Positions 52,777 through 61,746 of a DNA stretch of 64,000 nt are shown here, piece by piece. A model generated the notes under the pieces. That model saw only the letters and a list, made by a program, of their open reading frames with translations, ran no database searches and was not told the DNA's origin. The DNA is from Martinezella lusitana (GTDB lineage: Bacteria; Pseudomonadota; Alphaproteobacteria; Rhizobiales; Rhizobiaceae), in NCBI RefSeq assembly GCF_014207095.1, contig NZ_JACHBG010000010.1, positions 122,070 to 186,069 on the forward strand. The letters are read 5' to 3'. The position numbers were made by a program, and so were the translations under genes. Numbering within the stretch: position 1 is the first letter of the stretch; every line of letters starts with the position of its first letter.

Positions 52777-53204
52777 TGAATTGCTTTCGCTTCTAGAATT
52801 CAACCAAGCTCGATGCCGCTCGTGCGCTGACGCCACGGACATTGCAAAATGTTTTGCGACCATCCGACCGGCAGCGCAAGAACAAACTCACCATCAATCG
52901 CGATCATGCCCAGCGGGCATCTTCCGATCCCGGCGATTGTCCGAGCCTTGGTGCGTCGCACCTTGATATCAGATGCAGCAAGGGAATATGATTTGCCGGC
53001 TAATGATGAGCTACTTATTGCACGGCCCTGCTCCATCAAGGCTGGTCGAGACTTGGCCATCGTGGATAATTGCAACACCCTTGACTTGCATTCTTTCGCC
53101 GCTACAGCTGCGTTTGAGGCTTTACGACCATAGTATTTGGCCGGGAAAGCTGGCTGGACCACTGCTTCTCAGACCCTTCGTTTTTCCAGCAAAGGCTGAC
53201 GTTG
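52777..53204. other. Intergenic region, no confident gene
   Basis: A 428-bp gap between the divergent serA and lyase genes. Overlapping open frames exist on both strands (near 52850-53130), but none has a ribosome-binding site or known family, so I call none. Confidence 0.5.
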
Positions 53205-54107
53205 ATGATCCCGAGAACTCTACAGCTTGCCTTCCTTTTTTCATGCCTTGGCACTTTGAGCGGATCATATGCCGTGGCGCAGGATACCGCGCCCGTGATC
53301 TCCGGCAGTTTTGCCGATCTATGCGCCGCCAGTAGCGAACAGCCATCGAAGCTTTGGAAGATCAGCAGCCGGCTGGACCCGGCCTCGTGGAGGTCGCGTA
53401 TCGTCTGCGACCTCTCATCTCCTTCCCGTCCAATCCTGCATATCACGGTCCACCCCGGTGACGCTCCTGACCAGAGTGTCGGCGACGCGCCCACCGAACG
53501 GGTGGAAATCCAGATCAAAAAACAGATCATCAAGTTCGACAGGCCGATCTGGTATCACTTCGCCTTTCGGCTGGAAGCCCCTTGGCAGGGGATCGGCAAT
53601 CGCACGGTCATCCATCAGGTAAAGCAGAATATTCCGACGGAAGAGACGAAGCCCCTTGGGATCTGTCAGTCAGCCAACCCGCTCTTCAAAATCGAAGCCA
53701 TACCGTCCGCCACAGGAGCAGACTTCGTTGCCAAGGTGAGGGGCACGACCGACTGCAATGCCGGACGCTCCAAAATCATCTGCGGTCCCTGGCACCTGAA
53801 TGTGGGTGACTGGAACGATGTGAACGTGATGCTGAAGCCGAGCTTGCAGGAGGGAGAGAGCGCCTTACAGGTCTATCTCAATGGCCGTTCCTGCGATATC
53901 GCTTACACGGGGCGCCTCGGCTATCTCGATCACGGCGTGCGGGATGAGAATGGCCACCCCTTCATTGATACTCAACCGCGCTTTGGGATCTACAGAGACG
54001 CTCTACCCGATGTCGTGCAGTCAATTGATTTTGCAGATATCCAGTTCTGGTCGGCCGACCCTTCCGGCGACCCCACCTGGTCGAAGCAAACGGCATCCTC
54101 CAAGTGA
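53205..54107 (+). CDS. Secreted polysaccharide lyase (heparin lyase I / PL20-like)
   Basis: A 300-residue exported protein with a signal peptide (LQLAFLFSCLGTLSGSYAVA) and a jelly-roll fold pattern: ERVEIQIKKQIIKFDRPIWY, YHFAFRLEAPW, VIHQVKQ, CGPWHLNVGDWNDVNVMLKP and QPRFGIYRDALP. These are the strands and conserved residues of the PF14099-type lyases that cut uronic-acid polysaccharides. A role in modifying exopolysaccharide is an inference. The ATG is the second of TTG-ATG. Confidence 0.8.
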   Translation: MIPRTLQLAFLFSCLGTLSGSYAVAQDTAPVISGSFADLCAASSEQPSKLWKISSRLDPASWRSRIVCDLSSPSRPILHITVHPGDAPDQSVGDAPTERVEIQIKKQIIKFDRPIWYHFAFRLEAPWQGIGNRTVIHQVKQNIPTEETKPLGICQSANPLFKIEAIPSATGADFVAKVRGTTDCNAGRSKIICGPWHLNVGDWNDVNVMLKPSLQEGESALQVYLNGRSCDIAYTGRLGYLDHGVRDENGHPFIDTQPRFGIYRDALPDVVQSIDFADIQFWSADPSGDPTWSKQTASSK

Positions 54108-54261
54108 GGTTCTCCAAATGATCGCCAAAGATCGTTTGGTCGCACTGAAGCCGGCGAAGTCTGCAAGCCGAAAGTGAACGACAAGGGGCAGTAGCGTCTG
54201 CCGTCCTTTCCGTTTCCCGCCTTGCCGAAGCTTTGCAGCCTCCGGCAACGGTGAATTGCGA

Positions 54262-55044
54262 TCAGAGCACGACGACCTTTGTCCCCACGCCGACGCGGCC
54301 GTAGAGATCCATCACATCCGGATTGGCCATGCGGATGCAGCCGGAAGATACCGCCTTACCGATCGAGTTCGGCTCGTTGGTGCCGTGGATGCGATAGAGA
54401 GTCGAGCCGAGATAGAGCGCGCGTGCGCCCAACGGATTGTTGAGGCCACCTTCCATGCGGTCAGGCAATTCCGGGCGACGAGCGATCATCTCCTTGGGCG
54501 GCGTCCAGCTCGGCCACTCCGCCTTGCGGCTGATCGTTTGCGTCCCCTTCCATGAGAAGCCCTGCTTGCCAACGCCGATGCCGTATTTGAGAGCGGTTCC
54601 ATCGTTGAGTACGAGATAGAGGCGTCTTTCCTTGGTGGAGATTACGATCGTGCCGGGGTCGTAGCCGGAGAAGGCAACAACGCTGCGCGGGATTGGCGAT
54701 CGTGCCAGACTTGCCTGTCTGTCATCCTTGATCCCAGGACTGAACTGCGGAGAGACGGCGCGCGGATCGATCGAAGCCTGTCGTTGCGGACGGCGATCCA
54801 ACGGGAAATCCTCGTCTTCATCGTCATAATATTCATCGCCGCGGCCGCGATAGGAGTAGTTGTCATTGTAGCGCCTATCGTCGCGATAGCGCGGCGGCGG
54901 TTCCCGCCAATCGCGTTGAATGACATAGCCGCCATCCGCATCGTCGCCATAATCAGGCAAATATCTCCATTCCTGGGCATGTACCGAGACGCTCGTCGAA
55001 AGCACAGCCAGAGCAGGCAAAAGAACCGATCTTATAGTCTTCAT
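54262..55044 (-). CDS. L,D-transpeptidase (YkuD domain)
   Basis: A 260-residue exported enzyme that makes 3-3 cross-links or attaches proteins to peptidoglycan. It has a signal peptide (VLLPALAVLSTSVSVHA), a low-complexity linker rich in R, D and Y (residues 42-85), then the YkuD domain with HGTNEPNSIGKAVSSGCIRM, where H220 and C236 are catalytic. I start at MKTIRSVLLP. Rhizobia carry many copies. It is divergent from no obvious partner. Confidence 0.92.
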   Translation of the reverse strand: MKTIRSVLLPALAVLSTSVSVHAQEWRYLPDYGDDADGGYVIQRDWREPPPRYRDDRRYNDNYSYRGRGDEYYDDEDEDFPLDRRPQRQASIDPRAVSPQFSPGIKDDRQASLARSPIPRSVVAFSGYDPGTIVISTKERRLYLVLNDGTALKYGIGVGKQGFSWKGTQTISRKAEWPSWTPPKEMIARRPELPDRMEGGLNNPLGARALYLGSTLYRIHGTNEPNSIGKAVSSGCIRMANPDVMDLYGRVGVGTKVVVL

Positions 55045-55267
55045 CTCACAAACCATGTTTCCCGGAGAACGCACGGGACTGCGCCCCGCGCGGGCGGGGT
55101 ATGCGAGCAAGCGACAATTCCGGAAACCGCAGGCGTAATTGTGGCAGCGGCGACCGAAAGCCGACATTTTCCTATATGTATTTTAGTGGCGTGATACGGA
55201 TGCACAGATGCGAGATGCGTAGGACATCCGCAATTTATCGCTCCGCTGCGAGAGATCATTGCATGCC

Positions 55268-55741
55268 TCAAGCAGAAGCTGGTGGTGCGCGTACAGGAAC
55301 CCTGCTCGCTTCATTATGTGCAGCTGTCAGTATTTGCAGCATTTTCACGAAGGTATCGGCCCCCTCATCGCCAAGGGGAGCCAAAAGGCGGCGCTGGCTG
55401 TCCCTGACCTTGTCGGACATCGCATCGAGAAGAGCAAGTCCATCTTTCGTCACGGAGAGACGTCTGGCTCTTTTGTCGGCGGGATCGACTTCTCGCAAGA
55501 TCAACCCCTGCGCTTCAAGTCTCTCGACACATTTGGTGATGGAGGATCTGTCCAGGGCGGAACGCTCCATCAGCCGCGTCTGATCCATGCCTGGCTCATG
55601 CGCAATCAGGGACAGGGCACCCCACTGCGCCGTCGTGAGGTCGAAGCCCTGGGTTTCCTCCAGAAAGACGCCGATCGCGATCTGATTGCATCGACGAATG
55701 AGGAATGCGGGGAGATTCAGTATTTCTTCGAGCGGCAACAT
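55268..55741 (-). CDS. MarR-family transcriptional regulator
   Basis: A 157-residue winged-helix repressor: TTAQWGALSLIAHEPGMDQT, LMERSALDRSSITKCVERLE and the wing REVDPADKRARRLSVTKDG. MarR proteins repress efflux and detoxification genes until a small aromatic ligand binds. The ATG at 55741 has a weak ribosome-binding site. It is divergent from a HlyD/MFS efflux operon, its most likely target. Confidence 0.9.
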   Translation of the reverse strand: MLPLEEILNLPAFLIRRCNQIAIGVFLEETQGFDLTTAQWGALSLIAHEPGMDQTRLMERSALDRSSITKCVERLEAQGLILREVDPADKRARRLSVTKDGLALLDAMSDKVRDSQRRLLAPLGDEGADTFVKMLQILTAAHNEASRVPVRAPPASA

Positions 55742-55963
55742 AAAAATGCAGGTCCTCTTTTCCCGGTGACTTCCGTTCCCACGGCCTGATATTTCTGCGT
55801 GATCGTAAGCAAGTCATTGGGCTGCTGAAATTCAGGCCAAAGAATATCTGTATCAAGCCGCTCGCCGCGTCCAGATGGGGTCGGCATCACGCTCGACAAA
55901 GAAGGCGAATGGCTTGGAATGTGAGGGGCACTCCCGCGGAAACGAGCATTTATCCAAAATTAG

Positions 55964-55992
55964 TTGACTTACTGAATTTCAGTATGGAGAAT
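55964..55992 (+). promoter_or_regulatory. Efflux operon promoter with MarR operator candidate
   Basis: TTGACT and GAGAAT lie 17 bp apart. The spacer begins with TACTGAATTTCAGTA (55970-55984), a perfect 15-bp odd palindrome. A MarR dimer bound there would block RNA polymerase. Assigned from position and symmetry. Confidence 0.6.
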
Positions 55993-56055
55993 ATATAGAC
56001 CGAATACTCCTCGGTCCGAACCCTCTGCGGTCGGGCCTTTTCTCATGGCTTTACG

Positions 56056-57195
56056 ATGACATCCTCTCCCGCCTCCACACTCGACCCAAAAACATCTGCC
56101 TCTCTGACAGAATATCCACATTCACCAGCCCGAAAAATCCTGCGAGGGCTGATCGCGCCGTTGACAGCCTTGCTCCTGGTTCTGGGTTTTGTCGGACTTG
56201 TCACGGTGAACTGGGGGAAGTGGACGAGTCTTGCGGCAACGCAAACAACGGATGATGCCCAGATCCGTGCACAAACGAGCCGCCTGGCGAGCCGCATTAC
56301 CGGAACCGTGCGAACCGTTGCGGTTCAGGATTTCCAGCGTGTTCACACAGGCGACCTGCTGATCGAGATCGATCCGACGGACTACAAAATTGCCGCAGAC
56401 CAGGCACAAGCCGGCGTCGCTGCGGCTGAGGCGGCCCTTGCCAATCTTGGCAATCAACTCGCACTGCAACGGATCACGATCAAGCAAGCCGAGGCCCAGC
56501 GCGACGCCGCGGCGGGCAAAGAGCTCCAGACCCGGCAGGAAAACGATCGGCAGCAAAGCCTGGTGCAAACGGGAAGCACGTCCCGGCAAATAGTCGAGCA
56601 GGCGATCTCGGCGCATGTTACGGCCGAGAGCAACCTGCGGGCCGCCGAAACAGCCATTGAGGCACAGCAACTGCAGCTGACCGTTCTCGGCGTGATGCAG
56701 CAGCAGCGCAGGGCCGATCTGGCGGCAGCGCGTTCGGCCCTCGAAGCCGCGCAAGTGCGCCTCGGCTACACACGGGTTGTCGCGCCATTCGACGGCACCG
56801 TCGGCGAAAGGCAGATCCAGGTCGGCAACTACGTCGGCATCGGCACCAGCCTCATCTCGCTGGTACCCCAGTCGACGGTTCATGTCATTGCCAACTACAA
56901 GGAAACGCAGCTTCCGCGGGTTGTTCCGGGCCAACCCGTCGAGATTGCGGTTGACGCCCTGCCGGGTGTTGCCTTCAAGGGCCACGTCGAGCGGGTGTCG
57001 CCGGCTAGCGGCTCGCAATTCGCGCTTCTGCCTCCCGATAATGCCAGCGGTAATTTCACCAAGGTCGTGCAGCGCATTCCAGTGCGCATATCGCTCGATG
57101 AAAACCAGCCATCGCTTGACCGGTTGCGGGCTGGAATGTCGGTCGTCACCCGCATTCATGCGGAAGGAGATCGCGGCTCCGGGGCGCTGCAATGA
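56056..57195 (+). CDS. HlyD/EmrA-type membrane fusion protein
   Basis: A 379-residue periplasmic adaptor of a tripartite efflux pump. One N-terminal membrane helix (LIAPLTALLLVLGFVGLVTV), a barrel-sandwich half-motif (SRITGTVRTVAVQDFQRVHT), a long coiled coil (residues about 110-240, rich in A, Q and E) and the return half (VVAPFDGTVGERQIQVGNYV) match EmrA. It overlaps the MFS gene by 4 bp. Confidence 0.92.
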   Translation: MTSSPASTLDPKTSASLTEYPHSPARKILRGLIAPLTALLLVLGFVGLVTVNWGKWTSLAATQTTDDAQIRAQTSRLASRITGTVRTVAVQDFQRVHTGDLLIEIDPTDYKIAADQAQAGVAAAEAALANLGNQLALQRITIKQAEAQRDAAAGKELQTRQENDRQQSLVQTGSTSRQIVEQAISAHVTAESNLRAAETAIEAQQLQLTVLGVMQQQRRADLAAARSALEAAQVRLGYTRVVAPFDGTVGERQIQVGNYVGIGTSLISLVPQSTVHVIANYKETQLPRVVPGQPVEIAVDALPGVAFKGHVERVSPASGSQFALLPPDNASGNFTKVVQRIPVRISLDENQPSLDRLRAGMSVVTRIHAEGDRGSGALQ

Positions 57196-58784
57196 CGAGC
57201 CCGATCCCGGCGCTCGACATAGGGCCTATTTCGAAGGGCGCGCGCTCGCATCACCCGCTCTTCGCGATCGGAGCAGTAATGATCGGCTCATACATCGCCT
57301 CGTTCGACAGCAGGCTGTTCGCGATCGGGCTCGCCGATCTGAAAGGCGCCTTCTCCCTGAGCTTCGATGAGGGCGCCTGGCTCGGCACAGCAGCGTTCGG
57401 GTCGCAGATCCTGATTGCGCCTGCCGTCTCCTGGCTTGCGACAGTTTTCGGCGTGCGGCGGATTTTCATCGTGCCAAGCCTTCTCTACGCCGCCATATCG
57501 CTGTTCATTCCCTTTATCGGCGATTACGAAGCCTTGTTGGCGCTTCATGTGATCCGTGGCCTGTTGCTCGGCCTGTTCGTTCCTGCGACGGTGATGATTA
57601 TCTTTCGGAACCTGCCGATGTCGTGGTGGCTTCCGGCCATTGCCCTATATGCCTTTCGGACGCCCTTCACGCTCAATGCCGGCGTTTCATTTGGCGGCCT
57701 TTACGCCCAGACGATTGGCTGGCAATGGATGTACTGGCAGGATGCGTTGGTCGCACCGCTGATGGGCATCTTCATGTATCTCGGGGCGCCGCATGAGCGC
57801 GTGAACCGCGAGCTGCTTTTCAAAGCGGATTGGGGCGGCATGCTGCTCTTCGGTGCCGGTCTCACCTTGCTCTATGTCGGCCTCGACCAGGGCAACCGGC
57901 TGAACTGGTTGGAGTCGGGCGTTGTGGTTGCCACGCTCGCCGGCGGCGTGACGCTGATCCTGGCCTTCTTCCTGAACGAGTGGCTTGTGCGAGAACCTTG
58001 GGCGAGCGCCACTGTGCTGATGTCGCGCAACATCAGCCTGATGCTGGTCGCCACCGTATTTTTCACGCTGACCTGCATTTCCAACACGACCCTTGTTCCC
58101 AACTTCCTGGCCACGGTCGGGCAACTCCGGCCGGAGCAAACCGGAAGCTTGCTGCTTCTCTACGGCACCTTGCCCTTGTTCATCTTGGTGCCCGCATGCG
58201 TTTTCCTCCTGAGGCGGATCGACAAGCGGTTCGTGATGATGCTGGGCTTCTCTGCTTTCGCAGCCGCAAGCCTTCTGGGGGCGACCTTGTCTCCCGACTG
58301 GCGGCTCGACAACTTCATCCCCGTCGTCGTGCTGCAGTCCATCGGCTACAGCTTCACTTTTCTGACTGTCATCGTGTTCGCGGTGGCCAATCTCAATCCC
58401 GCAAGGGCGACCGCCTTTTCCGCCTACATCCAGGTACTGCGCCTTGGCGGCACACAGATCGGTGTCGCACTCATGGGAACCTATATACGCGTTCGTGAGC
58501 AGATCCATTCCAATCTGCTCGGCCAGCACCTGGTCAATGGTGACGAGAGCGTCACGCAGTCTCTGAACGCATGGACATCGCTGTTCTCGGCGGACGAAAT
58601 GAGCCTTGGGAATGCAAAGGCCATGAGCGCATTGAGCTCGGCGGTGCAGAAGCAAGCCTACGTCCTCGCCTATATCGATGGGTTCTGGTTGACGTTCTGG
58701 GTCGCGATCCTGGGACTTGCCACCATCGTGTTCATGGCGGGATCGCCAGCCGGGCCATTCACACCAAAGGGAACCGAAGCATGA
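57192..58784 (+). CDS. MFS efflux transporter, DHA2 (EmrB-like)
   Basis: A 530-residue inner-membrane drug:H+ antiporter with about 14 hydrophobic spans. Motif segments include IASFDSRLFAIGLADLKGAF, GTAAFGSQILIAPAVSWLAT and LLLLYGTLPLFILVPACVFL. It resembles the EmrB/FarB branch that works with EmrA-like adaptors and an outer-membrane channel; no channel gene is nearby. Translationally coupled to the adaptor and to the DoxX gene that follows. Confidence 0.92.
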   Translation: MTSPIPALDIGPISKGARSHHPLFAIGAVMIGSYIASFDSRLFAIGLADLKGAFSLSFDEGAWLGTAAFGSQILIAPAVSWLATVFGVRRIFIVPSLLYAAISLFIPFIGDYEALLALHVIRGLLLGLFVPATVMIIFRNLPMSWWLPAIALYAFRTPFTLNAGVSFGGLYAQTIGWQWMYWQDALVAPLMGIFMYLGAPHERVNRELLFKADWGGMLLFGAGLTLLYVGLDQGNRLNWLESGVVVATLAGGVTLILAFFLNEWLVREPWASATVLMSRNISLMLVATVFFTLTCISNTTLVPNFLATVGQLRPEQTGSLLLLYGTLPLFILVPACVFLLRRIDKRFVMMLGFSAFAAASLLGATLSPDWRLDNFIPVVVLQSIGYSFTFLTVIVFAVANLNPARATAFSAYIQVLRLGGTQIGVALMGTYIRVREQIHSNLLGQHLVNGDESVTQSLNAWTSLFSADEMSLGNAKAMSALSSAVQKQAYVLAYIDGFWLTFWVAILGLATIVFMAGSPAGPFTPKGTEA

Positions 58785-59206
58785 ACACCGCCGCTATTCA
58801 ATCGCTGGCCGACTGGCCCTTGATCTTCCTCGCTCTGCGGATTGTGCTGACGACCCTGTTCTGGTCCGACGTCTTTCTCGGCATCGCCAAGTTCAATGAC
58901 TTCGCGGGCGCGGTGCAAAGGGCCGGCTTACCATATCCGCACTTCGTTGCGGCGGCGGCGATCGTCTTCCTGAGTGTCACCTCATTGCTGGTCATCACCA
59001 ATTTCAATCAGTGGGGATGGATCGCAGCAAGTGCGCTCGTCGTCTTCACGCTGTTGACGATTCCATATGGTCACGCCTTTTGGACCTTTCCCCAGCCACG
59101 GCGTGCACAGGAGCTTCATTTCGTCCTGGAACACATCAGCGTCGTAGGCGGTCTGTTGCTTCTCATCGCCGTGTTCCTGAGCAATGCCGGAGTGAGCCCG
59201 GTTTGA
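58781..59206 (+). CDS. DoxX-family membrane protein
   Basis: A 141-residue protein with four hydrophobic spans and the DoxX opening LALRIVLTTLFWSDVFLGIA followed by KFNDFAGAVQRAGLPYPHFV. DoxX proteins are small membrane proteins linked to thiol or quinone redox, with poorly defined roles. Its ATG overlaps the MFS stop by 4 bp, so it belongs to the MarR-controlled efflux operon. Confidence 0.85.
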   Translation: MNTAAIQSLADWPLIFLALRIVLTTLFWSDVFLGIAKFNDFAGAVQRAGLPYPHFVAAAAIVFLSVTSLLVITNFNQWGWIAASALVVFTLLTIPYGHAFWTFPQPRRAQELHFVLEHISVVGGLLLLIAVFLSNAGVSPV

Positions 59207-59253
59207 AGGCGATGATGCCCCCTGACGCATAGCTATTCAGAGATGCTCGGTTC

Positions 59254-59871
59254 TCAAACCTTCACGACAGTGGTGAATTGAAAGTTCTGAACCGCTCCCC
59301 ATGGCGTCACGTGCTCATGACGGAGGGATTGAACGAGCCTGAAGTGGCTGCCAAGGGTAGCCAGCAAGCGTTCGGCATCGTAACGGGCGACCGGCAGGCC
59401 GCTGCATTTTTCCGGTCCATCGAGAGCAAACGTACCGATTACGGCCTTGCCTCCAGACTTGAGGCCGTCCTCCAGTGCGTGAACATATGCTTGCTGGTCT
59501 GTCTCGGAAGTCAGAAAATGGAAAGCCGCACGATCGTGCCAGAAGTCGTATTGTCGATCAGGCTTCCATTTTGTGACGTCGGCTACGACCCAGTTTACAG
59601 GAGCGTCATCTTCAAGTCGCTTCCTTGCCGTTTCAAGCGCGGCGGCAGACAGATCGAGGACTGTGACATGAGCTTGATCGAGTAAGAGCAGAGCATCGAC
59701 CAGCCGCGAAGCTCCGCCTCCGATATCAATGACCGACATGTTCGGAGACAATCCCGCTTCTCGCAGCAGCGCCAGCGACAGGTCGGGCTTTTCTTCGTAC
59801 CAACTGACATCGGTGTCGGCCTTGCTGGTATAGACGCCTTGCCAGTGACTCTGCTGCTCGTGGCTTGCCAT
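59254..59871 (-). CDS. Class I SAM-dependent methyltransferase
   Basis: A 205-residue methyltransferase. Motif I is VIDIGGGASRLVDALL (from residue 47), followed by VTVLDLSAAALETARKRL, WVVADVTKW and FHDRAAFHFL-like text (FWHDRAAFHFLTSETDQQAY). The last block resembles thiopurine or tellurite-type methyltransferases, which modify small toxic compounds. I start at MASHEQQSHWQ; residues further upstream do not fit. It converges on the efflux operon. Confidence 0.88.
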   Translation of the reverse strand: MASHEQQSHWQGVYTSKADTDVSWYEEKPDLSLALLREAGLSPNMSVIDIGGGASRLVDALLLLDQAHVTVLDLSAAALETARKRLEDDAPVNWVVADVTKWKPDRQYDFWHDRAAFHFLTSETDQQAYVHALEDGLKSGGKAVIGTFALDGPEKCSGLPVARYDAERLLATLGSHFRLVQSLRHEHVTPWGAVQNFQFTTVVKV

Positions 59872-60244
59872 TTTTCCGTCCTCCAGAGGTATTCTCCCGA
59901 CATCATTGTCGCGGGTGGCGGGTGAAACATCAATCGGCCAGCGATGACAATGACGAGCTTTTGGGATCGCCAAGTGGCTCACGCTCGCAGGAGCGAACGA
60001 AAGCCACGAGATCTCCAGGCTTGGGCGAAGCTGCTTTAAAGGCGCACTCTTTTCCTTTGACGCCTTTGCGAGAGCTATGCGTGCGGATTGCCGGCTTTTT
60101 CCTGTTTTAGAGAGCAATGCTCGCAATTGCGCATGCAATCAACCCGGGATGCTTCCGCAACCTTCTTTAAATTGACCAGGACAGGTGCCATTGTCATGGC
60201 CATAGGGCATGATGCGCTCAGATTGAGCATGCAGGGGAGATCGC

Positions 60245-60532
60245 GTGAAAAGACGCATGTTGCTTATCGCAGGGCTTGTCGCGCTCATCTCAACTTCGGT
60301 TTCAGCCGGTCGATTAACTGGCCAATCGACTCTTGCTCAATGGGAGAGCAGCCGACGAGATGACCAGATGGCTTTGGCAAAGGATATCCTTGTCAGGACC
60401 GCCAGACGAGACCTCCGCAAAACAGCGGATCTGATGGCTTGCATAGAGAAAGTCGCGCGAGATCCCACTCATGCGAATATCCCGATTCATAAGATCGCGT
60501 CGCCGTGCCTGGTGTTGATCGACGCGGAGTAA
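60245..60532 (+). CDS. Small secreted protein of unknown function
   Basis: A 95-residue protein with a signal peptide (MKRRMLLIAGLVALISTSVSAG) and a short mature part with two cysteines (DLMACIEKV, ASPCLVL), probably a disulfide. GGGGAG lies 6 nt before the GTG start, which is therefore preferred over the ATG at 60257. No family recognised. It stands alone. Confidence 0.6.
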   Translation: MKRRMLLIAGLVALISTSVSAGRLTGQSTLAQWESSRRDDQMALAKDILVRTARRDLRKTADLMACIEKVARDPTHANIPIHKIASPCLVLIDAE

Positions 60533-60706
60533 TTGTGAGAATTCTATTGCTGCCGGAACACGCGCGGAAGATTTTGACTAAGATTTTCGATGAATGATTT
60601 CATGTGGCATTTTGATCGAAGTGCGTGAGATCATGCTTTGGCATGAACGGCTCCGGCACTATGAATTGCTCCGACTCTATTCGCTTCCGCCGCCGGAAAT
60701 CTAGCG

Positions 60707-61567
60707 CTATCGATACTTGCTCGGCTTTCGATGTTCACGGAAGGCAGCGGTGATGGCACGAAGGCTGTCCTTGGATTTTGGGTCAGACAGGGAAGAGTGC
60801 AGTACGACGGATAGAGAAGGTAGCGGCGGCAGGCCGAGGGCGTCGCCGACATCTACGACATCGCTTGGGGCGAGGCGGCGTGGAAACGGCGAAACCGCAA
60901 GCCCGGCCGATAGGGCAGCGGCAATCGCAGTTGTCCCGCCGACGAAGACTTCCGTCCATGGGATCGAAGATCGATCAAGCAGCCGGATCGCCATGTCGCG
61001 CACGGCGCAGGTCGGAGATAGGGCCGCCAGGGGCAGGGGCTCGCCCGCTCGATGCTCGAAATCCCGTGAAGCATACCAGCCAAAATGCTCTGGCCCGAGG
61101 ATTTCGCCATCGCGCCTGTCGTCGTCGCTGCGGACAATAACGGCATCGAGTGTGCCTTCTTCAAAGGCCTCCAGCAGCGGTCGCGAGATGTCAAGCCGCA
61201 CTTCTATGGTCAGTGCCGGATCGGCTGCCTTTAGACGTGCCAGCAGGGACGGTACTTCGGGTCCCATGACATGATTGGCGATTCCGAGCCTGAAGCGTCT
61301 GCGCGTTACGGAAAGCCCGGCGACGGCACGTTCATGCGCGGCTAGAAACTCCCGAGCGGAAGGAAGGAATGTTTCGCCATGGGCTGACAGACGGACATGG
61401 CGCGGCGTTCGTTCGATCAGCTTCCTGCCGACACGCTCCTCCAGGCGCTTCAGCTTGACGCTGACTGTCGCCTGCGTGGTGCCAAGCGCTTCTGCGGCGC
61501 GTGTGAAGCTTTGGAAATCGGCAATGGCGACAAAGACCTGCACGGCATCGACATCGAGCGACATCAC
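60707..61567 (-). CDS. LysR-family transcriptional regulator
   Basis: A 286-residue LTTR with the HTH FTRAAEALGTTQATVSVKLK and an effector domain (LGIANHVMGPEVPSLLARLK, GTLDAVIVRSDDD). It is divergent from an MFS exporter gene over a 179-bp gap, so it probably controls that exporter. Ligand unknown. Confidence 0.9.
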   Translation of the reverse strand: MMSLDVDAVQVFVAIADFQSFTRAAEALGTTQATVSVKLKRLEERVGRKLIERTPRHVRLSAHGETFLPSAREFLAAHERAVAGLSVTRRRFRLGIANHVMGPEVPSLLARLKAADPALTIEVRLDISRPLLEAFEEGTLDAVIVRSDDDRRDGEILGPEHFGWYASRDFEHRAGEPLPLAALSPTCAVRDMAIRLLDRSSIPWTEVFVGGTTAIAAALSAGLAVSPFPRRLAPSDVVDVGDALGLPPLPSLSVVLHSSLSDPKSKDSLRAITAAFREHRKPSKYR

Positions 61568-61746
61568 ATAAATCCAAATTTGTTATCACTGATATAGCTA
61601 GTCATAGCATTTTAACATGATCAAGTACCGGGTACAGATTTGAAAGTCGATGGCGCTTCGTCTTGCAGAATGCACAAGCATTGGCACTGACGCCCTCGAG
61701 CGTTCCGGCGCCGATCGACAAGGATTTTATGTCGAGAGGCGAAATT

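Noticed and set aside
52800..53162. Open frame on the minus strand upstream of serA, and an overlapping one on the plus strand
   Set aside because: Neither has a ribosome-binding site, a recognisable family or a signal peptide, and they lie on the same bases in opposite directions.
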